Assembly (NCBI RefSeq): GCF_031179145.1
Contig: NZ_JAPSIB010000005.1
Coordinates: forward strand, 1 to 44,399
Reading direction: 5' to 3'
Source of the DNA: Brevibacterium sp.
GTDB lineage: Bacteria > Actinomycetota > Actinomycetes > Actinomycetales > Brevibacteriaceae
Length of the DNA stretch: 44,399 bases
Below are positions 23,780-32,285 of the stretch, piece after piece (positions within the stretch are counted from its first letter, which is position 1; the number at the start of each line of letters is the position of its first letter). The position numbers and the translations under genes were made by a program. The notes under the pieces are model-generated. The model was not told the origin of the DNA. It saw nothing but the letters and a program-made list of their open reading frames with translations, and did not search any database.

Positions 23780-23859
23780 CTCGTGGGGAACTGATACCCC
23801 CTCGTGGGGACCTGATACCCCCTCATGGGGACCTGATGCCCCTGACGGGGACCTGATGG
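23780..23859. repeat. 21-bp tandem repeats between ktrB and ktrA
   Basis: Three full 21-bp units (ctcgtggggacctgataccc and c) and a partial fourth. Each has GGGG, 8 nt, CCCC, able to form a small hairpin. The array lies 23 nt after the ktrB stop and ends 10 nt before the ktrA start codon, running up to its ribosome site (AAGGA, 23860-23864). Confidence 0.93.
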
Positions 23860-23869
23860 AAGGACTGCA

Positions 23870-24604
23870 ATGAACGAGAAATCCTGGTTGGCGCGACCGG
23901 CCGCCTTCTTCGCCGGCGACCCCAAGCCGATGGGGCGGGAGGGAGCCGTGGCCGTGATCGGGCTCGGCCGGTTCGGGGGATCGCTGGCGCGCGAGCTCGC
24001 GTCGCACGGAGTCGACGTCATCGGCATCGACATCGCCGAGGCGGCCGTCGAGGAATTCGCGGACTCGCTGGCCTATGCCTCGCGTGCCGACGCCACCGAC
24101 GAGGTGGTGCTCCGTCAGCTCGGCGTCGACGAGGTCAGCCGTGTCGTCATCGCCATCGGCAGCGACCTGCAGGCGAGCATTCTCGTCGCCTCGCGGATCC
24201 TCAAACTCGGCAACCGCCACATCTGGGCGAAGGCGATCAGCGAACCCCACGCCGAGATCCTCCACCAGATGGGCATCGACCATGTGGTGAGGCCGGAGAA
24301 CGACATGGGCAAGCGGCTCGCCCACCTCATCCGCGGGCACATCTCCGACTTCCTGCCGATCGACGAGGACTTCGTTCTCGCCCGCACGAAGACGCCGGTG
24401 CGGATCGCCGATGTCCCGCTGGCCTCGTTCGGGGTGCGCACGAAGTACTCGGTGACGATCGTCGCGTTCAAGCGCAACGGCACCGAGCATTGGGACATCA
24501 CGGACCCCGAAGTGGTTCTCTACGCCGAGGACGAGATCCTCGTCGCGGGTCATCCGCGGAAGGTGGAGGCCTTCAGCGAGCTCGACAAAGACCCCGAGAG
24601 GTAG
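23870..24604 (+). CDS. ktrA: KtrA/TrkA-type potassium uptake regulatory subunit
   Basis: A 244-aa cytoplasmic RCK protein. The RCK_N Rossmann fold is VAVIGLGRFGGSLARELASHGVDVIGIDI (NAD/ATP-binding glycines), and Asp in IDI is the ribose-binding residue. The RCK_C ligand-binding domain starts around residue 160 (VRIADVPLASF...). It gates KtrB. ATG 23870 has GGAAGGA at 5 nt. It lies in an operon with ktrB, separated by repeat DNA. Confidence 0.92.
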   Translation: MNEKSWLARPAAFFAGDPKPMGREGAVAVIGLGRFGGSLARELASHGVDVIGIDIAEAAVEEFADSLAYASRADATDEVVLRQLGVDEVSRVVIAIGSDLQASILVASRILKLGNRHIWAKAISEPHAEILHQMGIDHVVRPENDMGKRLAHLIRGHISDFLPIDEDFVLARTKTPVRIADVPLASFGVRTKYSVTIVAFKRNGTEHWDITDPEVVLYAEDEILVAGHPRKVEAFSELDKDPER

Positions 24605-24652
24605 ACCCGCGGGCGCCGAGCCGATCGCCTCGGCTGCCGCAGCCATGCCCCC

Positions 24653-25678
24653 TCAGCCGAGGGTGCGCACCGATTCGCGGACGATGAGCGGCATCGGCAC
24701 GAGCGTCTGGCCGAGTTCCCGGTCGCCGAGCACCATCTCCACACCGAGGCGGGCCATCTCCTCGTAGGGAAGGCGGGCAGTCGTCAGGCCGGGCCTCTGA
24801 TATCCGGCGAGCTCCTCGTCGTCGAAGGAGACGACGGAGAGATCCTCGCCGACGCGCAGCCGCCGCTCGGCGGCCGTCTGGTAGATGCCGAAAGCGGTGT
24901 TGTCATTGCCCGCGATGAGCGCGGTGAGGTCGGGGTGCGCGTCGAGCAGACGGGCCGAGTGCTCGCGTCCGACCTCTGGGCTCCAGTCCGGCACGTCGGT
25001 TCTCACCGGTGTGACCCCGGCTTCGTCCATCGCCTCCGACATTCCGGCGAACCGTTCGGCGATGGTGATCGATCGGCGGGGATCCCCCGCGACCTGAGGG
25101 AGGTCGCCGATGATGCCGATGCGGCGGTGCCCGCGCTCGATGAGGTGACCGGCGACCTCTGCCCCGGCAGCACGCTCATCGGGAAGGATGCTCGCGTGCC
25201 CCTCCGGCGACGCGCCGTTGACGACGACGAGAGGCAGCTGTGTGTCCGGCACCGGCGGAACATCGATCATCCGCGCCGTCATCAGCCCGATGAGCAGGGC
25301 GTCGACCCGTCGATCGGTCATCTCCTGCACGGCCTGGGTGAGGTCGTCGCTGCCCCCGGTCTCGGTCATCAGCACGGTGTGGTCGCGGGCTCTGGCGGCG
25401 TCGAGGACCCCGCGGATCATCGCCGAGGCGTAACGGGTGATGGTCACCTCGTCCGAGACGAAGCCGATCGTCCGCGTCCGGCCCAGGCGCAGACTCTGGG
25501 CGGCCGGATTGGGGCGGTAGCCGAGCTCGGCAGCGGCGGCACGGACACGGTCGGCCGCCTCGGCGGAGAGTCGGGAACCGGGACGGTTATTGAGGATCAT
25601 GCTCACCGCGGCGGTCGACATCCCCGAGAGCCGGGCGACGTCGGCGAGAGTGGGCCGACGGGCGGCGGGTGGAGCCAC
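24653..25678 (-). CDS. LacI-family repressor of the sucrose cluster
   Basis: A 341-aa LacI/GalR regulator. HTH: TLADVARLSGMSTAAVSMILNNRPGSRLS, with the hinge helix NPAAQSLRLGRTRTIGFV, followed by the periplasmic-binding-like sugar domain (ALIAGNDNTAFGIYQTAAERRLRVGEDLSVVSFDDEELAGYQRPGLTTAR). GTG 25678 is preceded by GAGGAGG at 4 nt. It is divergent from the permease-invertase-fructokinase genes, with an 18-bp perfect palindrome of LacI type in the intergenic region, so it is very likely the local repressor, comparable in role to CscR. Confidence 0.93.
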   Translation of the reverse strand: MAPPAARRPTLADVARLSGMSTAAVSMILNNRPGSRLSAEAADRVRAAAAELGYRPNPAAQSLRLGRTRTIGFVSDEVTITRYASAMIRGVLDAARARDHTVLMTETGGSDDLTQAVQEMTDRRVDALLIGLMTARMIDVPPVPDTQLPLVVVNGASPEGHASILPDERAAGAEVAGHLIERGHRRIGIIGDLPQVAGDPRRSITIAERFAGMSEAMDEAGVTPVRTDVPDWSPEVGREHSARLLDAHPDLTALIAGNDNTAFGIYQTAAERRLRVGEDLSVVSFDDEELAGYQRPGLTTARLPYEEMARLGVEMVLGDRELGQTLVPMPLIVRESVRTLG

Positions 25679-25720
25679 GGGTCCTCCTCGAATCGATGGG
25701 TCTCACGCTCACCTTAGCGA

Positions 25721-25856
25721 GCCGGTCGGCCCGCTGCTGACGAGCTGTCCGGAAGCCGGGCGGCCCGCTGCTGACGAGCTGTCCGGAAGCCGGGCGGCCC
25801 GCTGCCGACGAGCTGCCCGGAAGTGGGTCGGCCCACTGCCGATGAGCTGCACTGGG
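25721..25856. repeat. Four 34-bp tandem repeats in the lacI upstream region
   Basis: Units begin gccggtcggcccgctgctga at 25721, 25755, 25789 and 25823; the last is degenerate. They lie between the lacI start codon and the promoter of the permease operon. Confidence 0.93.
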
Positions 25857-25900
25857 GGCGGGGCGGTGAACCGAGCGTGACGAGCGGGTGAACGCGGCCG

Positions 25901-25930
25901 TTGACCTACTTCCGGCTCACGTGTTAACTT
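25901..25930 (+). promoter_or_regulatory. Promoter of the sucrose operon
   Basis: TTGACC (25901-25906), an 18-nt spacer, and TAACTT (25925-25930); TTAACT with a 17-nt spacer is an alternative. The operator begins 5 nt downstream. Confidence 0.65.
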
Positions 25931-25935
25931 ACCAG

Positions 25936-25953
25936 TGCTAAAAGCTTTTAGCA
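25936..25953. promoter_or_regulatory. LacI-type operator, perfect 18-bp palindrome
   Basis: TGCTAAAAGCTTTTAGCA, with the central CG-flanked symmetry replaced by GC. AT-rich within GC-rich DNA and overlapping the expected transcription start, it would allow direct repression by the divergent LacI protein. Confidence 0.85.
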
Positions 25954-26030
25954 TATGACCGGCTCGATACGGCTCCGACACTCCGGGAAGGTGTCCTGGG
26001 CTGACTCGCAAGACCAATGGAGGTCTCGAC

Positions 26031-27392
26031 ATGTCTTTCAATCTGAAGGTCTTCCGCAACGGCGCGTACCTGCAGAGCTCAGCGACGCTGCTCCTCTTCT
26101 TCGGATCCTGGGGAGTCTGGTGGTCGTTCTTCCAGATCTGGCTGACGAGTGAGGAATCCGGCCTCGGGCTCAACGGCGAGCAGGTCGGAACCCTGTACGC
26201 CGCGAACTCCTTCGCGACCCTCGTCGTGATGTTCCTCTACGGCACGATCCAGGACCGGCTCGGCCTCAAGCGCCAGCTCGTCATCCTCGCCTCTCTTGCG
26301 ATGGCGTGCACCGCACCCTTCGTCATCTTCGTCTACGAGCCGCTGCTGCGGAACAACTTCGCGATCGGCGTCTTCGTCGGCATTCTCTTCCTGCCGATCG
26401 GCTACACCGCTGCCGCCGGGCTGCTCGAAGCCGTCTCCGAGAGGATGAGCCGCACCTACGGCTTCGAGTACGGCCAGGCCCGCAGCTGGGGATCGCTGGG
26501 CTACGCGGTGGCCGCCCTCCTCGCCTCCTTCCTCTTCACCGTCGATCCGATGCTCAACTTCGTCGCGGGTTCGGTCTTCGGCGTCATCTGCCTCCTCGTG
26601 CAGCTCTTCTGGCGGACGGACAGGGTTCCGCTGGCACCCGGTCACAGCGACCACCCGAAGACGCCGAGCTTCACCGAGATGGCAGCGGTGCTGAAGATGA
26701 AGAGCGTCTGGCAGATCGTCATCATCGTCATCTGCTCCTGGACGTTCTACAACCTCTACGACCAGCAGATGTTCCCGGACTTCTACACGCATCTGTTCGC
26801 CGAGGAGGAGGCCGGGCAGCGCACCTATGGTGTCCTCAACTCGATCCAGGTGTTCGTTGAGGCGGGCTGCATGATGCTCGTGCCGATCCTGATGCGGAAG
26901 GTGGGGGTGCGCAACATCCTCCTGCTCGGCATCGCAGTGATGGCCCTGCGGATCCTCGGCTCCGCCGTCTTCGACGATCCGGTCATCGTCTCCGGTGTGA
27001 AGATGATGCACGCGATCGAGGTGCCGCTGTTCATCCTCGGCATCTTCCGCTACATCACCCTCCACTTCCCGGCCAACCTCTCGGCAACGATGTACCTCGT
27101 CGCCTTCGAGGTGTCCGCGCAGGTCGGCAACATGCTCCTCGCCCGCCCCTTCGGCGCGGTGCGCGACGCCATCGGCTATCAGCCGACGTTCTACATCATC
27201 TCCGCCCTCGTGCTCGGAGCCGGGATCTGGGCCCTGTTCGTGCTCAAGCGCGACGACCAGCAGGTCGTCGGCGACCCGTTCGTGCGGGATCCATGGCGGA
27301 AGACCCGAGGCGCTGCCGACTCGCGCGGAAGCGTCGACCAGGACGACAGCGCAGGCCCGCTCGACGAGGCGCCTCCGGAGCGAGTCGATTGA
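26031..27392 (+). CDS. MFS sucrose/oligosaccharide:H+ symporter (LacY/CscB type)
   Basis: A 453-aa 12-helix transporter of the oligosaccharide:H+ symporter group. Family marks include GSWGVWWSFFQIWL near the N-terminus, loop 2-3 GTIQDRLGLKRQLVI, and FEYGQARSWGSLGYAVAALLASF, equivalent to the FEYGRARMWGSLGWA region of LacY/CscB. The C-terminal tail is soluble and acidic. ATG 26031 has GGAGG at 7 nt. The following invertase and fructokinase genes make sucrose (or a short fructan) the likely cargo. Confidence 0.9.
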   Translation: MSFNLKVFRNGAYLQSSATLLLFFGSWGVWWSFFQIWLTSEESGLGLNGEQVGTLYAANSFATLVVMFLYGTIQDRLGLKRQLVILASLAMACTAPFVIFVYEPLLRNNFAIGVFVGILFLPIGYTAAAGLLEAVSERMSRTYGFEYGQARSWGSLGYAVAALLASFLFTVDPMLNFVAGSVFGVICLLVQLFWRTDRVPLAPGHSDHPKTPSFTEMAAVLKMKSVWQIVIIVICSWTFYNLYDQQMFPDFYTHLFAEEEAGQRTYGVLNSIQVFVEAGCMMLVPILMRKVGVRNILLLGIAVMALRILGSAVFDDPVIVSGVKMMHAIEVPLFILGIFRYITLHFPANLSATMYLVAFEVSAQVGNMLLARPFGAVRDAIGYQPTFYIISALVLGAGIWALFVLKRDDQQVVGDPFVRDPWRKTRGAADSRGSVDQDDSAGPLDEAPPERVD

Positions 27393-27519
27393 CCACCGCC
27401 GATCGAAAGAGTTCCCGGCATCGGCCGCCTCGGCGCTGCCTCACCGGGCACCGGTACCCGGGAATGAGACCACCGGGCGGTGGTGTACGTTTGAACCGTT
27501 TGCCCGGACCGATCCGACG

Positions 27520-28986
27520 ATGCCAGAGCTTGGAGCCATGACACGCCTGCACTACTCGCCACCCCGCAACTGGGTGAATGACCCCAACGGACTGGTCCAT
27601 CATAAGGGCCGCTACCACCTCTACTTCCAGTACAACCCCCTCGGCGTCGAGCACGACAACATGAGCTGGGGCCACGCTTCGAGTCCCGATCTCCTCGAGT
27701 GGGACGACCATCCGGTGGCGATCGGCTTCGACGACGAGGAGCAGGTGTTCTCCGGCTCGATCGTCGTCGACCACGAGAACTCCACAGGCTTGGGCACAGT
27801 GGAGGAGCCGGCTCTCATCGCCTTCTACACCTCTCACTCGAAGACACAGAGCCTGCAGACGCAGTCGATCGCCTACAGCCTCGACGACGGGCTGACCTGG
27901 ACGAAGTACTCCGGCAACCCGATCCTCGACCGTGGTTCGGAGAACTTCCGCGATCCCAAGGTCATCCGCTGCACGGGCGCCGAGGAGACGTACTGGGTCA
28001 TGGTCGCCGTCGAGGCAGAGGACCGGCAGGTCGTGTTCTACCGTTCGGACGACCTGCTGCACTGGACGCACCTCTCCACCTTCGGACCCGCCGGAGCCGT
28101 CGGCGGGGTCTGGGAATGCCCGGACCTGTTCCCGCTGCGGGTGGAGGGGACGGACGAGACCCACTGGGTTCTGCTCGTCAGCCTCAACCCCGGCGGCATC
28201 GCGGGCGGCTCCGGGACGCAGTGCTTCCTCGGCGAGTTCGATGGTCGGACCTTCACTCCGCACACGGACTTCCCGCTGACACAGTCCGCGGACGATGCGG
28301 GGATGCGCAGGCTCGACTGGGTCGACTACGGGCGCGACTGCTACGCCGGGGTCACGTTCGCGGGGCTGCCGGACGAGGAGCGGACACTCATCGCCTGGAT
28401 GAGCAACTGGGACTATGCCAAGCAGATGCCCGTCGACGAGGGTGCGCCGCAGCGCGGGAGCATGACTCTGCCCCGGCGGCTGTCGCTCGTCGACGTCGAC
28501 GGCCGCCTGCGGCTGCGGCAGGTTCCGGTGGCACCCTCCGTGGTGGAGGGCGCTCGACTCGAGGAGCTTGAGGTCACGCAGAAGTCCCACCTGCCGGTGG
28601 CTGTGCCGGACGCCGGGCGTCTCGAGTTCGCGATCTCCCTGGGGGAGGCCTGCGGGTTCGAGATCGGTCTGGAGGGCGAGGACGAGGCGCGAGTGGTGCT
28701 CGCCTACGACGCTCAGGCCGAGGAACTGTCGGTGGACCGGCGGGCAAGCGCCGCCGGACTGCCGGCCGAATTCGCCAGTGCAGAACGGATGCCTGTGGCG
28801 GCCGCACCCGTGATCACCCTGACCCTGTGGCTGGATCGCCGAGCTGTGGAGATCTACGCCGAGAACGGGACGCGGGTCCTCACCGACCTCATCGGCTCAC
28901 TGCGGTCGCCGCAGCTGAGTCTGGCAGGCATCGGGGGAGCGGTGCGGCTCGAGAGCCTCGTCGTCGGATCCGTGGTGGGCACATGA
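27520..28986 (+). CDS. GH32 beta-fructofuranosidase (intracellular invertase)
   Basis: A 488-aa glycoside hydrolase family 32 enzyme. The three catalytic motifs are present: NDPNG with nucleophile Asp21, FRDP (Asp ~145, transition-state stabiliser) and WECPDLF with acid/base Glu199. A beta-propeller is followed by a C-terminal beta-sandwich. There is no signal peptide, so it cleaves imported sucrose or sucrose-type fructosides in the cytoplasm. Two starts are possible, ATG 27520 and ATG 27538; neither has an ideal ribosome site, and the second keeps all conserved sequence. Its stop overlaps the fructokinase start (ATGA). Confidence 0.93.
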   Translation: MPELGAMTRLHYSPPRNWVNDPNGLVHHKGRYHLYFQYNPLGVEHDNMSWGHASSPDLLEWDDHPVAIGFDDEEQVFSGSIVVDHENSTGLGTVEEPALIAFYTSHSKTQSLQTQSIAYSLDDGLTWTKYSGNPILDRGSENFRDPKVIRCTGAEETYWVMVAVEAEDRQVVFYRSDDLLHWTHLSTFGPAGAVGGVWECPDLFPLRVEGTDETHWVLLVSLNPGGIAGGSGTQCFLGEFDGRTFTPHTDFPLTQSADDAGMRRLDWVDYGRDCYAGVTFAGLPDEERTLIAWMSNWDYAKQMPVDEGAPQRGSMTLPRRLSLVDVDGRLRLRQVPVAPSVVEGARLEELEVTQKSHLPVAVPDAGRLEFAISLGEACGFEIGLEGEDEARVVLAYDAQAEELSVDRRASAAGLPAEFASAERMPVAAAPVITLTLWLDRRAVEIYAENGTRVLTDLIGSLRSPQLSLAGIGGAVRLESLVVGSVVGT

Positions 28987-29894
28987 AGCCGCGCGCCGTT
29001 GTGGTCGGCGAAGCGCTCGTCGACGTCGTCGGCGACGACGCCTATGTCGGCGGTTCGCCGCTCAATGTCGCCGTCGGGCTGTCCCGCCTCGGCGTGGCCG
29101 CGTGCCTCCACGCCCGAGTCGGCGACGACGATCATGGCGCGCTCATCGCCTCCCACCTCGACGAGGCGGGCGTCGAGCGCTGTCCGACCTTCGTGGATTC
29201 GGGGCGCACCTCAACGGCTGCCGCGACCGTCGAGGCCGACGGCTCGGCCAGCTACGAATTCGACCTCGACTGGCGGATCGACGAGCCGGACGTGTCGGAG
29301 GCGACTCTCGTCCACACCGGTTCGATCGCCGCAGTGCTCGAACCCGGCGGTTCCGTGGCCCGCGCCGCGATCCGCGCGGCGGGCCCGGCGACGCTGCGCA
29401 GCTTCGACCCGAACATCCGCGCCGACATCATGGGCGACGCCGGCCGGGCCCGGCGCCTGATCTGCGACCTCGCAGCCGTGTGCCATGTGGTCAAACTCAG
29501 CGACGAAGACGCCGCCTGGCTCGGAGTCGAGACCGGGCAGACCGCCGAGGAGGTGCTGCGTTCCATCTCCGACTCCGGTGCGAGACTCGCGGTGATGACC
29601 CGCGGCCGGAACGGGTGCATGGCGATCGTCGACGGCGCTGCCGTCGAGAGGCCCGCGTATCCGGTTGAGCTCGTGGACACGATCGGCGCCGGCGATGCCT
29701 TCATGTCCGGACTGCTGTTCGGGATCGTTCGCGACGGCATCGACCGGCACCTCGTCGAAGGCAGGAGCCTGGGGCCAGAGGAGATCGTTCGAGTGCTCGA
29801 CACTGCGCTGGCCAGCGCGGCGATCGCGGTCTCCCGCAGCGGAGCGCAACCGCCGAGCCCCGATGAGCTCGACGGGCTTCTCGGTCGCGGGTGA
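28983..29894 (+). CDS. Fructokinase, PfkB family
   Basis: A 303-aa ribokinase-fold sugar kinase. The N-terminal GGSPLNVAVGLSRLG is substrate-binding and the C-terminal DTIGAGDAFMSGLL contains the catalytic Asp and anion hole. It phosphorylates fructose released by the invertase. It starts at ATG 28983, overlapping the invertase stop by 4 bp, so the two are coupled. It completes a Csc-like pathway: permease, invertase, kinase, repressor. Confidence 0.93.
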   Translation: MKPRAVVVGEALVDVVGDDAYVGGSPLNVAVGLSRLGVAACLHARVGDDDHGALIASHLDEAGVERCPTFVDSGRTSTAAATVEADGSASYEFDLDWRIDEPDVSEATLVHTGSIAAVLEPGGSVARAAIRAAGPATLRSFDPNIRADIMGDAGRARRLICDLAAVCHVVKLSDEDAAWLGVETGQTAEEVLRSISDSGARLAVMTRGRNGCMAIVDGAAVERPAYPVELVDTIGAGDAFMSGLLFGIVRDGIDRHLVEGRSLGPEEIVRVLDTALASAAIAVSRSGAQPPSPDELDGLLGRG

Positions 29895-29898
29895 CCGC

Positions 29899-30195
29899 TC
29901 AGTCGCCGAGGTCGACGACTTCGAATTCGAGGAGATCGGCGGCTTCGGAGACGGGCTTCTGGCCGGTGCTCTCGTGGGAGGACTGGCGATTGGCCTTCCA
30001 GTTCTCGAAGTCTTCGCGGGTGGCCCACTGGGTGTAGACGAAGTAGCGGTCGCCGCCGGCCACCGGGCGCAGCAGCTGGAAGCCTTCGAAGCCGGGAGCG
30101 CTGTCGACGGAGTGCTTGCGGGCCGCGAAGCGCTTCTCCAGTTCGGCGCGGGCCGGTTCGGGGACAGAGAGGGTGTTGATGGCGACGATGGACAT
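29899..30195 (-). CDS. MhuD-like haem-degrading monooxygenase
   Basis: A 98-aa single ABM domain close to mycobacterial MhuD. The alignment is nearly gap-free: INTLSVPEPARAELEKRFAARKHSVDSAPGFEGFQLLRPV against the MhuD N-terminus. The active-site residues of MhuD are kept: Asn7, Trp66 and the haem-ligand His (His74, one residue shorter). It should degrade haem to release iron. ATG 30195 has AGGAG at about 5 nt. Its stop is 4 bp from the convergent fructokinase stop. No haem transporter is adjacent. Confidence 0.87.
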   Translation of the reverse strand: MSIVAINTLSVPEPARAELEKRFAARKHSVDSAPGFEGFQLLRPVAGGDRYFVYTQWATREDFENWKANRQSSHESTGQKPVSEAADLLEFEVVDLGD

Positions 30196-30235
30196 GTTTC
30201 GCTCCTAGTTCGGTGACGTGGTCGAGTGTGATCAA

Positions 30236-30273
30236 GGGACCGACCGCCGGCTGCTGACCGGCAGGTCGGTCCC
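30236..30273 (-). terminator. Strong hairpin between fmdA and the mhuD-like gene
   Basis: GGGACCGACC / GGTCGGTCCC (10 bp) continues into an inner GCCGG / CCGGC stem with a 7-nt loop. It lies 133 bp past the fmdA stop and upstream of mhuD, separating the two minus-strand units. Confidence 0.85.
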
Positions 30274-30405
30274 TCCGACCGTGTCGAGCCTACGACGCGA
30301 ATCTGAATCCGGCCTGAAGCGTCCACGTGCTCGACTGTCCGGATTCAGCGCGAGGATCGGGCAGGCTCACCGCGAAGACGGGGCGCTGTCCCCACGATTT
30401 CGAAC

Positions 30406-31653
30406 CTACGCCGAGTGCGGCGCCCCCATGCCCGGGTCGATCTGGACCGGGCCATCCGCCGAGGGCGTGACGTCGAAGTCGAACATCGCGGTCGGCAGGT
30501 ACACCGTGGCGCAGGCGTTTGGGATGTCGACGACCCCGGAGAAGCGCCCCTCGATCGGGGCGGCTCCGAGCAGCAGGTACGCCTGCTCCGGGCTGTAGCC
30601 GAACTTCGTCAGGTAGTCGATCGCGTGCAGACAAGCGCGCTGATAGGCCAGGTGCGAATCGAGATAGCGCTGTTCGCCGTCGAGGGTCACCGAGGTGCCG
30701 GAGAATGCGAGCCACTCCGAGTACTGCGGGTCCGTGTTGCCGGGCTGGAAGATCGCATTCTCGGACACGCCATAGGTCTCCATCCCGCCCTTGATGATGT
30801 CGACGCGGATGTCGAGGTATCCGCCCATCTCGATGCCGCCGCAGAAGGTGATCTCGCCGTCGCCCTGGCTGAAGTGGAGGTCACCGGCGGAGAAGTTCGC
30901 CCCGTCGACGAAGACCGGATAGAACACCCGGGTTCCCTTGGTCAGGTTCTTGATGTCCTGGTTGCCGCCGTTCTCCCGCGGGGGAGCCGTGCGTGCTCCT
31001 TCGGCCGCCACCCGGTCGAAGTCATCCCCGGTCAGGGAGCCGAGGATGGCGCCGTTCGGCTCGGGCGGAAGGGCCAGCGGCGGTTCGCGGTCGGGGTCGG
31101 TGGCGATGAGTGCGGCTTCGCGGGTGTTCCACTTGCCCAGCATGTCCTTGCTCGGGGCGGTGCCCATGAGTCCGGGGTGGACGATGCCGGTGAATGACAC
31201 GTGCGGAACGTGGCGCGAGGTCGCCTTGCCGCCGCTGAAGTCCCAGACCGCTTTGTAGGCGTCGGGGAATTGGTCGACGAGGAACGATCCACCGTTCTTC
31301 TTCGCGAAGATACCCGTGTAGCCCCAGCCCTGGCCGGCCAGGGGACCTTCTTCCTGGGGGATGGGCCCGACGTCGAGGATGTCGACGATGAGCAGGTCGC
31401 CAGGCTTCGCACCTTCGACCGCGACGGGTCCGGACAATGCGTGGACGATGTCGACGGGAGCGTCCCTGATGTCGTCGGCGCTGTCGTCGTTCTTGATGAA
31501 GCCGTCGAACCATTCCCGGCAGTCCAAGCGGAAGGAGTCACCCGGCTTCACATGGACTGCGGCAGGGATGTCCGGGTGCCACCGGTTGTGACCGGTGATC
31601 TCCTGCTCCGTGAACGGTTTGGTCGAATCGAGTGGAAACACGACGTCTGGCAT
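30406..31653 (-). CDS. fmdA: Formamidase (FmdA/AmdA family)
   Basis: A 415-aa enzyme of the FmdA/AmdA acetamidase-formamidase family; hydrolyses formamide to formate and ammonia. Typical sequence throughout: GHNRWHPDIPAAVHVKPGD near the start, VDILDVGPIPQ, SFTGIVHPGLMGTAPS, GGNQDIKNLTKGTRVFYPVFVDGA, SQGDGEITFCGGIEMGG. ATG 31653 has AAAGGGA at 6 nt. The zinc-ribbon gene fmdB lies upstream on the same strand, the usual pairing. The repeat arrays between fmdB and fmdA do not disrupt either gene. Confidence 0.93.
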   Translation of the reverse strand: MPDVVFPLDSTKPFTEQEITGHNRWHPDIPAAVHVKPGDSFRLDCREWFDGFIKNDDSADDIRDAPVDIVHALSGPVAVEGAKPGDLLIVDILDVGPIPQEEGPLAGQGWGYTGIFAKKNGGSFLVDQFPDAYKAVWDFSGGKATSRHVPHVSFTGIVHPGLMGTAPSKDMLGKWNTREAALIATDPDREPPLALPPEPNGAILGSLTGDDFDRVAAEGARTAPPRENGGNQDIKNLTKGTRVFYPVFVDGANFSAGDLHFSQGDGEITFCGGIEMGGYLDIRVDIIKGGMETYGVSENAIFQPGNTDPQYSEWLAFSGTSVTLDGEQRYLDSHLAYQRACLHAIDYLTKFGYSPEQAYLLLGAAPIEGRFSGVVDIPNACATVYLPTAMFDFDVTPSADGPVQIDPGMGAPHSA

Positions 31654-31692
31654 GGGGAATCCCTTTCATAGTGTCGGCATTGCATGCGGTCG

Positions 31693-31752
31693 GTGCTGAT
31701 CGAGGTAGTGCTGATCGCTGTGGTGCTGATCGCTGTGGTGCTGACCGCGGTG
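31693..31752. repeat. Four 15-bp tandem repeats upstream of fmdA
   Basis: Units gtgctgatcgctgtg and variants at 31693, 31708, 31723 and 31738, in the fmdB-fmdA gap. Confidence 0.93.
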
Positions 31753-31770
31753 GAACTGTGGGGTGGCGCG

Positions 31771-31860
31771 GATCGAGACGGTGGTGCGGATCGAGAGGGC
31801 GGTGGGGATCGAGACGGTGGTGCGGATCGAGAGGGCGGTGGGGATCGAGACGGTGGTGCG
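31771..31860. repeat. Five 18-bp repeats (36-bp higher-order period) after fmdB
   Basis: Two alternating 18-mers, gatcgagacggtggtgcg and gatcgagagggcggtggg, in A-B-A-B-A order. The array ends 16 nt from the fmdB stop codon. Confidence 0.95.
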
Positions 31861-31876
31861 GATCGAGCGGCGGATC

Positions 31877-32161
31877 TCAGGCCCGCGGCAGCTTCGCATG
31901 GCGAGGGTCGCGACTCACGGGGCGCGGGCGGCGCCGTGAACCGGGCAGCTGTGAGACCACGCCAGGAGTCTCGGCGGTCTTCTTGGTGGCGTCGATGAGT
32001 CGATGCGCCGTGCTCGCGCCGGCGCCGAGGTGGGGCGCCGCGAAGACGGTCGTGGCCGTGGCTCGGCACTCGGGGCAGGGGATCGTACTGGGCTTGTCGC
32101 TGATGGGAAATGACTGCTCGATGTCCCCGCAGGTTCTGCATCTGTAGGTGTATGTCGGCAC
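31877..32161 (-). CDS. fmdB: FmdB-family zinc-ribbon protein
   Basis: A 94-aa protein. The N-terminal zinc ribbon has two Cys pairs, CRTCG and CPECR, in MPTYTYRCRTCGDIEQSF...IPCPECRATA. The C-terminal half is basic and Pro/Arg-rich. Family members are regulatory or chaperone-like partners of formamidase, though the mechanism is not well defined. GTG 32161 has AGGAG at 7 nt. It precedes fmdA on the same strand. Confidence 0.87.
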   Translation of the reverse strand: MPTYTYRCRTCGDIEQSFPISDKPSTIPCPECRATATTVFAAPHLGAGASTAHRLIDATKKTAETPGVVSQLPGSRRRPRPVSRDPRHAKLPRA

Positions 32162-32285
32162 TGCATCACTCCTGGGTGGACGGCGAGGGGAAAGATAAGC
32201 CTCAATGCATTCCTACACCCTGACCAGGAAAGATATCAAGGGCGCCGCGAAGATCAGAACTTTCTCGAAAAGAACTCGTCCGACC

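Larger units (their letters stand above)
25679..26030. other. Divergent control region of the sucrose cluster
   Basis: A 352-bp gap without a gene. It contains, in order, the ribosome site of the LacI gene, four 34-bp repeats, the permease promoter, the operator palindrome and the permease ribosome site (GGAGG, 7 nt before ATG 26031). Confidence 0.8.

Noticed and set aside
23780..23859. 21-bp repeats as replication iterons
   Set aside because: They lie inside the ktrBA operon; no replication gene, DnaA box or AT-rich unwinding region is nearby.
25721..25856. 34-bp repeats as a CRISPR array
   Set aside because: Units are directly adjacent with no spacers, and there are no cas genes.
31666..31998. 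Short open frames through the fmdB-fmdA repeat arrays on both strands
   Set aside because: They are open only because the repeats have periods divisible by three; no ribosome site or family.
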